A stretch of DNA of 64,000 nucleotides. Source: Viscum album. Taxonomy: Eukaryota; Streptophyta; Magnoliopsida; Santalales; Viscaceae. Below, piece by piece: positions 1 through 11,894 of this stretch (position 1 is the first letter of the stretch; each line of letters begins with the position of its first letter). The notes below the pieces were generated by a model that ran no database searches, was not told where the DNA came from, and saw only the letters and a program-made list of their open reading frames with translations. Both the position numbers and the translations under genes were made by a program. The stretch covers positions 1,906,072,644 to 1,906,136,643 of the forward strand of contig OY728163.1 in assembly GCA_963277665.1 (NCBI GenBank), given 5' to 3'.

Positions 1-2837
1 ATGTCTAGAACCCCATTCATCAATCAATCACACATATCACATCATATCACATTATCACATGTATCTTAATATCACAAGTTTTAACATCATCTCAACAACA
101 AAGATTAATCCGCATTAATACTCTTATAACAATTAACCACCACAATTAATTAATAAATAAATTAACTAATCCAAGTCCATTAATTAATTCATCAATTAAT
201 AAATCAAATCATATTAATTTAATTAATTCAAATTTTTTTAATCATTTTTATCCACTAGTTAATTCAAAAATTAACTAATCACATCAATATAAATAAATAA
301 TTCAACAGTTAATTAATCACCTCAATTTCCTTAGTTAATTCAACAATTAACTAATCACATTAATTACATTAATTAATTCAACAATTAATTAATCACTTAA
401 ATTCTATTATTTAATTCAACAATTAACTAATCATAACAATTTAATTTATAATTAAAAAATTAGTTTATCACATAAATCCCCTTAATTAATTCCCTAATTA
501 ATTAAGTAATTCAATCCAATTATTTAATACCTCAATTAATTAATCAATATTAACAAACTCAACACCGAATAATTAATTCAACAATTAATTATTCAAATAA
601 AAAATCTCAATATCACATAATTAATTCTAAAATTAATTATATAAAATAAAAAATATATATGTCCCATAATTAATTCAATAATTAATTATCCAATTCTATC
701 ACTTCAATATACCAACAATCCACATTAATTAATTCACCAATTAATTAATCCAATTCATTCAATTTCACCATCACAATAGTTCCCCATTAATTAATTCAGT
801 AGTTAATTAATTTAACTCATTCAATTGCATCAACACAACAATACACATTAATTAATTCATTAACTAATTAATCTAACTCATTCTATTGCACTAACGCAAC
901 AAAACTCATTAATCAATTCACCAATTAATTATTCTCACTCAATCCCTTCAATAAATACACTAATTAATTAATCCCATCTATCCCATTATTTAACTCATCA
1001 AATAAATAATTACATTGATTCTCACTAATTAATTCATTAAATAACTAAACCCTTTATTTATTTCAAGAATTAAATAATCACATACTCCCATTAACTAATT
1101 CACCAATTAATTAATCACTTTATTTAATTCAACAATTATATAATCACATAATACCCATTAATTATTCATCAATAAATTAATCTCTTTATTTAATTCAACA
1201 ATTAAATAATCACATAACCCCCATTAATTAATTAATTAATTAATTAATTAATCCCTTTATTTAATTATGCCATTAAAGAATCACATAACTACTATTAATT
1301 AATTTATCAATTAGCAATCCCTTTATTCAATTTTACAATAAAATAATCATATAAATCACATTAATTAATTCATAAATTTGTTATTCTTTTTATTGAATTC
1401 AACAATTAAATAATCACAGAACTCTCATTAATTAATTTAATAATTAATTAATCCATTTATTTAATTCATAAATTAAAAAAATCACATAACACCCATTAAT
1501 TAATTAATCAACTAATTAATCCCTTTATTTAATTCAATAATTAAATAATCACATAACTCTCATAAATTAATTAATCAATTAATTAATCCCATTATTTAAT
1601 TAAACAATTAAATAATCACATAACTCATATTAATTAATTCATCAATTAATTAATCTCAATTTAGCAATTCAATAACCATAATTAATTTACCAATTAATTG
1701 TTCCATCTCATTCAGCTAAATATTCTAAATTAATTCCTCAATTAATTGTTCTATCATAATCAATTTAATAATACTAATGAATTTCTCAATTAATTATTCT
1801 ATTTAAATTGATTTAATAACCCCAATTAATTCCAAAATTAATTTTTCTATCTCAATCAATAATCTCAATTCCTACGTAATTAATTTAATAATTATTACTT
1901 TAAGATCTATAATTCTAATAACCCCAATTCCACAATTTTCTCCAATTAATTAAATCCCCAACTAAATTAATTATATCAAGGACTCAATTACTAAACATAT
2001 AATAGAAATTATATAATTACATAGACATAATTTCAATCAAGACATTGATATTTGAATTATAGGCTACTTACCTCAACAATCGTGATGAACTCTTGCCAAT
2101 AGAAATCCCCAATTTCAAGAAGATCAATCAAGAACTCGAATATGAATACAGTATAATTCTGAAAACTAAATCCCTGATAAAATGAAATAATATCTCATAT
2201 ATCTATATCTATATCCAAAAAAATAGAGGATAACAACCCGAAAAATGAATGATAGAAGAAAATGGGAGAGATGAGAAGTCAATCGGGGAAGAAACCACAT
2301 AGATGTGGAGGTGCAGATCTACCAACCGGGCTTCGAATCACCAATAATGGAGGTAGGAGGGCCTTGGAATCCTTATATGAGGCTTTGGATTCAAGTGAAA
2401 TTAGTTTGAGGCGAGTTGGGGTCTAATAGGGGTTAAAACAGGGGTTTTGGGAAATTAAGATCTAATTTATGGGTTAATTAAAACCACACACATAGTTTGC
2501 GGGGTAGGGGCACACTGTTTAGCCTAAACATGCGTCTTAACCATGAGACTCTTATAGGAGGTGCAGAGTTTCTCCTTTCAGGGAGAATGATTTTCCAAAC
2601 TTTGTGACATACATGTGAAACCCCTCTATTTGGGTTTACATGGTTAGCTAGGATGGGGAACACAGTTTGGGAAAAATGTGCGCCAACCGTGATCTTTCCC
2701 ACTTCCTTCCAAAATTATTGAAATTTCATCCAAATGCACCCAAATAAAGACCCAAAGAAGTTATACTAAAAAGAAGTAAAAATAATTCCTATAAATTTTT
2801 TGTGACATCTCCAATAAAAGGTTGGGGTCTTAAAATA
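1..2837 (-). repeat. Element E, left (3') LTR, partial
   Basis: The window opens inside this long terminal repeat. The same sequence recurs in the same order at 53694-56440: the motif TCTAGAACCCCATT, then CAATCAATCACACATATCAC, the long TTAATTAA array, then a unique stretch (2121-2320 matches 56118-56350). Its inner end, read on the minus strand, resembles a degraded LTR start (AAGACCCCAACC, compare TGTAACACCCCAACC), and a purine tract sits just outside it. An LTR is therefore the best reading. Segment 2383-2835 is present in the right copy in the opposite orientation. No coding sequence is seen. A segmental duplication is the alternative reading. Confidence 0.6.
61..1990. repeat. TTAATTAA palindromic minisatellite
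   Basis: About 1.9 kb of diverged tandem units of roughly 32-34 bp. Each unit is built around an imperfect palindrome of the form TTAATTAATTCA-N-CAATTAATTAA followed by a short C-containing spacer (ATCACAT, ATCCC). From about 1000 to 1640 the units alternate in pairs, one with TTAATTAA arms and one with TTTAATT/AATTAAAT arms, giving a higher-order unit of about 66 bp. A pure (ATTA)n run lies near 1225-1250. Each unit can fold into an A+T-only hairpin. No coding potential is visible. Confidence 0.85.
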
Positions 2838-2850
2838 TCTCCATCTTATA
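2838..2850 (-). other. Polypurine tract of element E (degraded)
   Basis: On the minus strand this reads AAGATGGAGATA-like purines. It lies between GAGGATGAGC-type sequence (the usual motif after the pol stop in plant gypsy elements) and the presumed LTR start. It fits the plus-strand priming site but is weathered. Confidence 0.5.
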
Positions 2851-3491
2851 AAAGCTCATCCTCAAACTGTAATTCCAAACATCTATAATATTCCAAGTCA
2901 AAAAGGTTGGGTCATTGTGTTTTCATATCTTCTTATCTCTCACATGTTTTTTCCTATACACATCAATTTTCCACAATTCATGATCTATCGATAAAGTCTT
3001 TCCCTAAAAAACCTTTTCACTGTGATCTAACACACATATCAGAGGCTCCTCAAAGGAAGCATCAGTCTGAAGATAAACATCATTTAAATTAGCCAACTTG
3101 TTTCTTAATTCAACATTGGGGCCTGTAAATTCCATTAAAAACCACATGGAAGGGGAAAACATCCACAACCTTTAAGGCCTGCCTAGACTTTCCTTGAGGG
3201 ATTTAAACATTCACTTAATGGTTTCTCATTTATAAACTATCAAGAGTGTACCTCCCACTATCCATCTCAACATATACCGCTTTATAAGGGAAACCTATAA
3301 GGGGTCCCATATCTAACCAAAACACAGTCAGGTTGATAGCTATAAAGCTACATCATTCATAGCATACTCGAGACAATGTTAAGGTATGGTACATAATCGT
3401 CAGTAATTAAGAGTACACTAAGAATTAATGGACAGAGATCACCAAACCCCCATCAATTATGTTACCTCTAACTATGGAAATCACCTAAAGC
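2851..3491 (-). pseudogene. Element E, 3' end of gypsy pol (relic)
   Basis: On the minus strand, about 3120 to 2990 reads DVYLQTDASFEEPL, then VLDHSEKVF, a stop, and GKTLS. This is the conserved stretch just before the chromodomain in Ty3/gypsy chromovirus polyproteins (typically EEPV-x-ILDR-x-K-VLRNK). Downstream there is only degraded sequence to the polypurine tract. The rest of pol is missing because element A is inserted at 3497 and the far side of A (51286-52006) has no recognisable pol. It is non-functional: stops, frame breaks and truncation. Assignment to E rests on position next to E's inner LTR end. Confidence 0.6.
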
Positions 3492-3496
3492 TATTG

Positions 3497-6400
3497 TGTC
3501 ACAATCCCCTCCCCACAAAGTGTACCCCTCTTCACTTGGTAATGGGAGAATAAAGAAATTGACCCCCAAGTCCCGCCTCTAGTAGGCCTCGGGTTGGTAA
3601 CTAGCATCGAGGGTATAATAAACACATAGATGTGAGACATTACCCTCTAAGATAACACATGCGAAAGAGAGAGATAATATATACACCAACCAACTCCTGC
3701 TCAGACCACAAAGTAAAAAAACCCAACTGCACATATGTAGTTTCATGAAAGAACTACTGTAACTGAAAGGGAAATTCAAGTACCAAAATAAAGTAAAATG
3801 ATAGCGACCACGAAGCCCAAATAGCTCCTTCAAAATGCCAAGCTAGAAGTAACCAAATTGATCTACAACCTGCTATAACTAACCTGAAAAATAGTTTATA
3901 AAACATAGGTTGAGTATAATAGTGTACTCAGTAGGATCCTCCCTGTATCCTCTCATGAAAAATTAAATAAAGCATACTAAATCACAATAGACAACTAGTG
4001 AAACTAACTCATCACCTGAATAGTTATACTAAGTTCCCATCCTCACCATGGATACTCTCACAAAGTATCACATACAAGATCATATTATATAATAAATGAT
4101 ATCAAGGGTAACCCACTACCACTTCCATACTAGTTTGATGGTTTTCTACAACATTTCACGTCTTGAGCATCTCTCTCCAAAAAGGCTATCTCGAAGACAC
4201 CTTAGCGAAGCACCACAACATGCACCTCATGAAACACACCACCACATTCACATAATCAAAAGTAAATAGGTAGTTTTCGGGAGCCACCACAACTCACATA
4301 ACATGTATCATATGTCAGGTATTATACCTCAAGCCATTACATCCCATACACTGTGAAAGGATCATAAATCCATTAGAGCCTATACACGTTACACCTATAG
4401 TATTCTATAGGAAACTACATCCAAAATATATGTGTGTTAATAACCATAATACATTACAATACTCTACAAAGATATATAGGAAAAACTAACCACCATGCAT
4501 ACTAGAAAAAGTAACTACCAAGAGATGAGAGTGGGGCCAAAGAGGGAAGTCAGCCATCCAACCTCCCATTAGGATATTAGGGGAAATAGCCTCCAGGGAT
4601 ATGAATCCACAAAGTGTTTGTTACCCTAACCGATAGGGTGGAGTAGGGTATTGAAACACAAAAATTACATGATATAATATATCTCAAAACCACACTATGG
4701 AAGAAACCTAGTCTTAGGATCAACTGTATCAAACGTCTCTCAGACTCTCGGCTGCCACTGCTATGACTAGATATCCTATAAGCACATAACCATTTAAAGA
4801 GCCACATTAAGTTAGTTTATCCCTTTTTATTAGTTTCAATTTATGTTAATTAATTCTTTAACCATTAATTAATCATCAGGACTTCCACATTACATTTAAT
4901 TAGCATCATAAAAAATTTCTATACCCTCCAGGCATAACAAAACCGAGTCCACAGTTCCTTAGAAGTATAAACTTAGCATTGCATCCCACCAAGATCCAAC
5001 CCCATGGGTTCAACATCATTTATTCATTTAATTAACAAAAACACCATTTTACATATTTTCATACTTCCATATTTCTAGGTATTCTAGGAGGACATATTAA
5101 GCTACCAAGCACAGGGGGCTCAACATGGTGAGTTGATGAACTACTCGTCGAGTCTTTTCCACCACTAGTAGGAGTGTATATCCATCCATCCTCAAGAAGT
5201 TAAACACAGAAATCATGTGTAATACCCATGTGTCTTAGATTCTTTTAGAAGGATAGTAATCAAACCATCTACCTAAAGCAGTAGGGAATGAAAAGAAGAT
5301 AAACAAACAATAGATTAAACAAGAATCCAGATTCCATATCAATGAGTAAGAGTAGTTTGAACCCATTTCATCATCTCTATTGTCCTCCCTGACACCACAT
5401 GCATAAATCAATTTATATATACACTCTATGAATCAACTAATAACACAAAAACTAGGCCTCCCTACCACACATACCATAACAGCCCTCCAGGATCAGCCAT
5501 CCTGGGATCACATCACATCTGGGCATCCCATCCCCACACACCACAAATCTCATATCCAAATTACTTCATAAGTAGCAGGAAGAAACATAATAAGGGGATC
5601 TTAGACCCAAATAAAAAAAATTCGTTTTTCACACACAAATAGCTCTCACAAATCCAAAACACAAGACACATTTCCTTTACATGAATTCGGGAAACTCAAG
5701 ACCTAAAAAGATATTATCTTTATCACACAACCGGTTATTATTCTATCTTGAATTAACAGATTCATTATTCATAGGTTCCAACTATGGGAAACCTAAGAAA
5801 CAAGATATCACAAGCTATCACAAATTAATTAACCAATTGATTTAGCATGACTTTAATTCCATTATCAACAAGAATCAGCATGCTTCAGGTTCATTAACCC
5901 ATTTCAATTAAACATGCATATCTGCATTAATTTGATCAATGTTAAATTACAAAAACAACAACCATATTCATTAAACATTCCTTTTTAACCAATTATCTTA
6001 TTAATTATAAATTAATTCTATCTTTACATTCTTTACCAATTTCCATCAATAAATACATGCTAAATCAAGAAAAACCTAGATATCACACTATCTTGAAAAT
6101 CAAGAGGCAAACTGTTATCATGGTATAAAGAAACAAAATCACTTATATGATCGATACCAATTCATTAATCCTGTTAATGTATTTAATTAGGTCAATAAAA
6201 TTGTGATACAAGGGATAAATCATGACATCTCTATGATTGTATGTAAAGAAATAGAGAATCAATGAATCCCCTACCTCCAAAGTTCATTGACATTCTTCCC
6301 ACAAGAAAAAATCAAAGCACTGGATCACGATCACCTCTCCTGCAACAACTGCATCAACCTAAGGATTCCATGACACAACCAAACCAAACAATTACTGGGA

Positions 6401-7069
6401 AAACTCCATTAGATACAAGGAGATCACACTCCATCACATGGAAAATAGAAACAAGAGGAAATGGATCGTGGAAACCAAAATAACTGAGGTAGATCATACC
6501 TTATATCAAAGATGGATCACAATGGATCGAAGAAGGGATCTAGTGATCATTCCATGATGAAAGAATCCTAAAAACACTAAAGATAGGTTCATTGAGTCTC
6601 TTGGGGTAGAAGGAGATATGCATAATTTGTATGTTTTGAAAAATATTGATTGGACGTAAAACACTTAAAACATACAGTGTCAAGGTATTACATGATGTGT
6701 AATCCCCTTTAACTTCGTATAATGCCTCCATGTCAAGTTCCGCTGAAAAACGCATTGACGCTCAATTTTATTTTATTTTTCATACACTTAATTATTTCAC
6801 AATTTTTAAAAGTCTACATGTCGTGAAGCTTTCTAGAACAACCTATGAAATAGTATTTCATGTCGTATAATACAGTTACACAATATGTAATCCCCCTTCC
6901 CAAATTTTTCTTAATAGAAATCCTCCAAACTTTTTCCAAGCCACCTCCAAGAAGTTTGATCTTAGAAAACACAAAAAGTGTTGATCCACATGGATTTTTT
7001 CCCTTACATCAGATACCTTTCAAAACATTCCTGTCCTCAATAATCCAAAACCAACCCAGAGAGGAAACA
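3497..7069 (-). repeat. Element A, 3' LTR
   Basis: Begins TGTCACAATCCCC and matches the split right LTR along its whole length. Examples: 3601-3670 with 12001-12070; 4980-5040 with 13370-13430; 5440-5560 with 13840-13960; 6310-6440 with 50470-50600; 6860-6990 with 51028-51160. The two copies differ by many substitutions and small indels, so the insertion is old. The inner end near 7069 (GAGGAAACA) is approximate, because homology fades and no clean polypurine tract is visible beside it. Confidence 0.75.
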
Positions 7070-7329
7070 TATAGAGTTCATCCGAATAGCCATCCTGTTA
7101 GATACCTATTAAGATTTCTCCACCATAGGAGATCACCACCTCACTAGAGGAACAAGCGTAAAACCACACAACAACTAAAACCATATCCCAAAAACTCTCC
7201 TAGGGGAGACACCTCTTACAAGAGAGAAATACAAAACAATCAACAAGATAAATCCTTATCATAAACAGAAAATGTCTAAAACCACCAAATGAACAATGTT
7301 ACAAGAGAATATCTAAATATCAAATTTAT

Positions 7330-10300
7330 CAAGGTATAAAGAATGTATCTAAAACTAACTTTATCAGGTACTCTCATCCATGCTACCATGCTACCACAAG
7401 ACACGAACCAAGGGGATAACATCCTCATGAAACACATTCTTCTTATGGTCCTAGATCTCTACAAGCCTCTCCTCGAAAGTTGTATCATCATCAACATCGA
7501 TCTCTCCCCAATCAATGATGTGGAATTCATCATGAATAAAATGATAGAGCCGCGACACATAAAAAAATCATGTATCCAACTCATATACGAGAAAGTTATA
7601 CCCGATATGACACGACTCTGACATGAGCCAATACATCGAAAGGCCCAACAAATTGGGGAGAAAAATTACTCCCATGACCAAACCTTCACTACCCACAAAA
7701 TGGAGGCCCATTTAGAAACAGATGATCACCTATGTCGAACTCCAATGGTCTCCTCCTATGATCAACATAGGACTTATGATGATCATGTACTGTCTTCATC
7801 CTCTCATGAATCGCCTGAACCATCATTGTCATATTTTGTACTAGTTCTGACCCAAGATTTATGAACTCTTCAACCACAATCTAGCATAATGGAGAACGAA
7901 AAGGTCATCCATAAAAGGCTTCAAATGGTTCCATGAAGATGGTGGAGTGAAAAGTATTGTTGTAAGATAACTCTATCAAGGGTAAGTTCCTCATCCAAAA
8001 ACCTACAAAATCCATGACACAAGATCAAATAATGTATTCAAGAGTCTGGATGGTTCATTCTATATGACCGTCCATCTGTAGATGAAAAGTAGTGAGAATT
8101 CATAGATAAGAACCAACATAATTTTGGAGACCTCTACACACCATATAGGTAAAATAAGGATATTTATTGGAAATGATCATCCTCAGGAACCCATGGAGCC
8201 TTACCAAATCCTCCAGATATTTCCTCGAAAAAACCTCCATTGAGATTGACTCCTTGATCACAATAAAGTGGGATGATTTCGTCAAACCATCCACTACTAC
8301 CCATATACTGTCATAGCCACCCTAAGATCAAGATAAACTAGTAAAAAAGTACATCGAGATGTCCTCACACATTCATTGGGGAACATAAAATAGCTAGAGA
8401 AAACCCCTGGGAACACGGTGCCCAGCCTTCACCTCAAGATCCCCCAATTTGGACTCTTCCCCCTACTACACCAAAGATGACTCCACCATCATCTGAAAAA
8501 GACAGCCTCTTCAACCAACTTATCCCATATCTAGGTATAATTATTAAAGTTCTTCCATCACTCTCTATGAATCAACTAATTTACACACTACATCACTATG
8601 TGACTTCATGCTCAGTGCACCGACTACAACATTCACCTTTTTGGGTGTATACAAAACTTCAAAATTGTAAACCTATGAGAACTCCATACAAAGACATTAT
8701 ATCAAGTCTAAGAAATGTTGGGAGAAAACATAACTGAATCTATTATGATTAGAGAAGACCAAAAAATGATTACAAATGAGGTAATGTCTCCACAAATTTA
8801 GGGAAAACAACACTACAACCAACTCGAGATCATGGGTGGCATAGTTACATTCGTGGGGGTGAAACTATTGATAACCCTAAGAAATGAATGATCTCTGCTA
8901 TATCAGAACAAATCCCAACCCTAGACGTGTAGCATCATAGAAAACCTCAAATTGAACTTCTTCTACTAGGAGGCAAAGAACCGAAGAACTAACCAATATA
9001 TCCTTTAAATACTCAAAATATTCCTGACACATATCAGTACCCAATAAAACATAATACTTTGGTTAACATTATTATAGGGGCCGTAATCTAAGATAAATCA
9101 GCTACGAATCTCCTATAATATCTTTCAAGGACAAAGAAACTTCTCACCTATTCCACTATATTGGGGGCCTCTCAAGGCACAACATCTTCTATTTTTGACA
9201 GATACATAGCTACTCCCAGCTAGGATATAACATTCCCCAAGAAATGGAATTCTCGAGCCCAAAACTCACACTCCAAAAAATTTCTAAATTGATTATCATA
9301 GAGAAGAACTCGCAAAACAGTACAAGAATGCCCTGTATTCTCCTCATTAGACGCAGAGTAAACTATGATTTCATTGATGAAAACCATCATGAACTTATCC
9401 AGGAACTCACAGAACACCACATTCATTAACCCCATGAACACAACTAGATCATTCATCACACCGAATGACATCACAAGGAACACATAATGTCCATGCTGAC
9501 ATGAAAAGGAAGTCTTTGGGATATCATCATCCTTCAAATGCATTTGATGATATCATAACCATAAATCGATCTTAGAGAACCAACTTTCCCCATTCAGTTG
9601 ATCTAATAAATCATCAATCCATGGAAGAGGATAATGGATTTTCATTGTGACTTGGTTCAAGCGATGATAATCGATTCACAACCACAAACTTCCATCAGCC
9701 TTCTTCATGAAAAAAACTGGTGCACCCCATGGTAACACACTCATCCAAAAAAACCACACCATAAATGATAATAAAGCTTTATATGAAGCTCTCATAACTA
9801 GGAAGCTTCCATACTATATGGATACATTGAGATAGGAGACATTCCTGATTGTAGATTGATCTAGAACTCGATCTTTCATCAATGGTTAACACTACAATCA
9901 CTTATACAAATTCATCACGGTACTCTTCTACGACCCTAAGAAATTCCAACTCGTTAACCTGTGATGAACTCAACATGAACTCAACCATTGAGGATTATTA
10001 GGATGGAACATGCCTCTAAACCATTCTAAGGGTCATGCTCGCTAAAAAACACTTCTAGATCTACATCAACATCGAAGAACACCACCTTCCTTCTGAAGTA
10101 ATCTATAATATCCTACACTGAATATAACCAATCAATTTTGAGGATGAAATCATATGGTTATAATCATAAACATAAGAAATATCCCCAAGAGATGTGCTTA
10201 CCTATAACAAATGCATAGTCTCTACATACTTCAAAAATGTATACCCAAACTCCAACTAGCATAGTCAATTCAAAGGGAACTGGAATCCTCTTTACCTCAA

Positions 10301-11457
10301 GTCTCAAAGAATGGAAAATGGTAGATGATATGAAGGAGTTCATCACTCCTGAATTGAAAAAGTCATGCAACCAAGTAGAAAACAAGAAAATTGTACCTCA
10401 AATGACGTCTGGATCTCTTGGTGCTGGCTAAAGCATGAAACTGATCATGACCTACTCCATGGAATCTCTTACCCTACTGAAGACCACCCACATAGTTGTG
10501 CTCTACTCTCTGAGGATGAGGAGAATCCCTGGGCTATCATCTTCCTTCCCTATATGCTCTATACTAATCCAAAGCTGGTGAAACCTGCTCCTGCTGCCTC
10601 AGATGAAACTACCTCAATAGAGGAACCCGAATTAGAACACCTGATGCACACTAACTGCTCAAAACGTTTGGGAACTCTCACCACTAAAGACCTCAAACTC
10701 CACAAGAAAAACAAGCACTTGATCCTTTGAAATATATCTGAGAGATGTTTCTCCTGGATAAATGAGATATAGAGTGTCGAGATTGACAACCATCTAACCA
10801 AATGCTCTTCTTCCCTGAAAACTGGGAACCTTGGACCACATCTCTGCTTCATGAAGAATCCCGAACACTCCCCTATCATGATGATATGGTTCTGTAAAAT
10901 GTCCTATCAATGACCTGTACTCTTGACAACACTTCAAGATACTTATTTAGCATAAAATGGGTGACCTAGTGCTAGATCTATAGATACAAAGCCTCCTTGA
11001 AATGCCTCACCCTGGCCTCCTCATTGGAGAATAGGTCTGAAGCATATCATAGAAGGTTCCTAAAATATATTTCAAACTCTCACACACTAGAGGTCCCTTA
11101 ATGAATGTTAAGTATCCCCTGGTGACTAGACACCTTCATTTTCGAAGAAATAAACTCTTATATGAACTGGTCTCATAAGTCCTCCCATGATACTGCCAAC
11201 TCCTCCAAACCTGCAAGGAACAAGAACCACAATTTCCTTACTGCTCCATGAAACATCATCACAGCCAATAGCACCTAGTTTTCCTTCTGATCCCCAATCA
11301 AAACGATGGATATCTCGACCTCCTCTAACCAGTATTCCATGACTACATCTAAAACGGAACCCACATACTTCTGTAGACTCTGGCACTGAAAATCTCCGAG
11401 TGTCCTCCTCTATGTGTTGTCACCGTTAACCAATACATTGTGGCGATTGGCTGACAT
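7330..11457 (-). pseudogene. Element A gag-pol polyprotein, degraded
   Basis: Minus-strand Ty3/gypsy polyprotein shattered by stops and frameshifts. From the N-terminus: a likely gag start near 11457 (MSANRHN), capsid sequence at 11400-11150 (EYWLEEVE and SWEDL motifs); reverse transcriptase at 9543-9220 (VMSFGVMNDLVVFMGLMN, GNVIS), where the catalytic FIDD box reads FINE, so the active site is lost; integrase core near 8294-8100 (LTKSSHFIVIKESIS, VRLHGFLRMIIS); integrase C-terminus at 7877-7689 (RRRPLEFDIGDHLFLN); and a chromodomain-proximal tail near 7560-7350 (DDDTTFEERLVEI, DVIPLVRVLW). This order is typical of chromoviruses. Protease and RNase H could not be placed with confidence. Confidence 0.8.
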
Positions 11458-11879
11458 AAAATTCTGAATATATTCTATGAGAACCTAAAGAGGACGTCGA
11501 CCTAGAAACATACCTCTAAAATAACATGAAATTAGAACTCTTAAACCTAGAATATAGAAGACTTAACATTAATTAATTATTTTATTTTATTCATTTTAGG
11601 TTAACCTATCCTAAGGTCTACCCATTCAAACACATGCGCAAAGAAGAATGATGCATAATAATTTCTTAGGTCTCTACCCTACAACCAAAATCACTTCATT
11701 TAGTAGTCATTATAAGCTTAAAGTTCTGTGCATCAGATCATAGGGGGCCATAAATACCCATGTCTCAGCTGGTCTCCTATGTTTACAGTGCTTGCTAAAC
11801 TTAGCTGACACGGTTTCCCTAACAACCTAAGAAACCTCACCTGTGCCTACCTATAAATCCATCCTATATCTCAACCAGA
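11458..11879 (-). other. Element A untranslated leader
   Basis: About 420 bp between the gag start and the primer binding site, read on the minus strand. No open frame or known motif stands out. It is the 5' leader where packaging signals normally lie, but none can be identified here. Confidence 0.5.
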
Positions 11880-11891
11880 CCACTAATACCA
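11880..11891 (-). other. Element A primer binding site (degraded)
   Basis: On the minus strand it reads TGGTATTAGTGG, two mismatches from TGGTATCAGAGC, the initiator-Met tRNA complement. It lies about 3 bp from the LTR start at 11895, as expected for the 5' LTR/leader junction. Confidence 0.65.
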
Positions 11892-11894
11892 CTC

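Noticed and set aside
61..1990. CRISPR-like or centromeric satellite array
   Set aside because: Units are short A+T palindromes with degenerate spacers in a plant LTR, duplicated only in the partner LTR. There are no constant repeats with unique spacers and no satellite monomer of 150-180 bp.
3492..3496. TATTG as a target duplication of element A
   Set aside because: The best right-hand partner (TATTA near 51269) has a mismatch and A's right end is not sharply defined, so it is not listed as a feature.
10365..10730. 121-residue plus-strand open frame
   Set aside because: It is antisense to A's degraded gag-pol region, low-complexity in places, and has no known motif.
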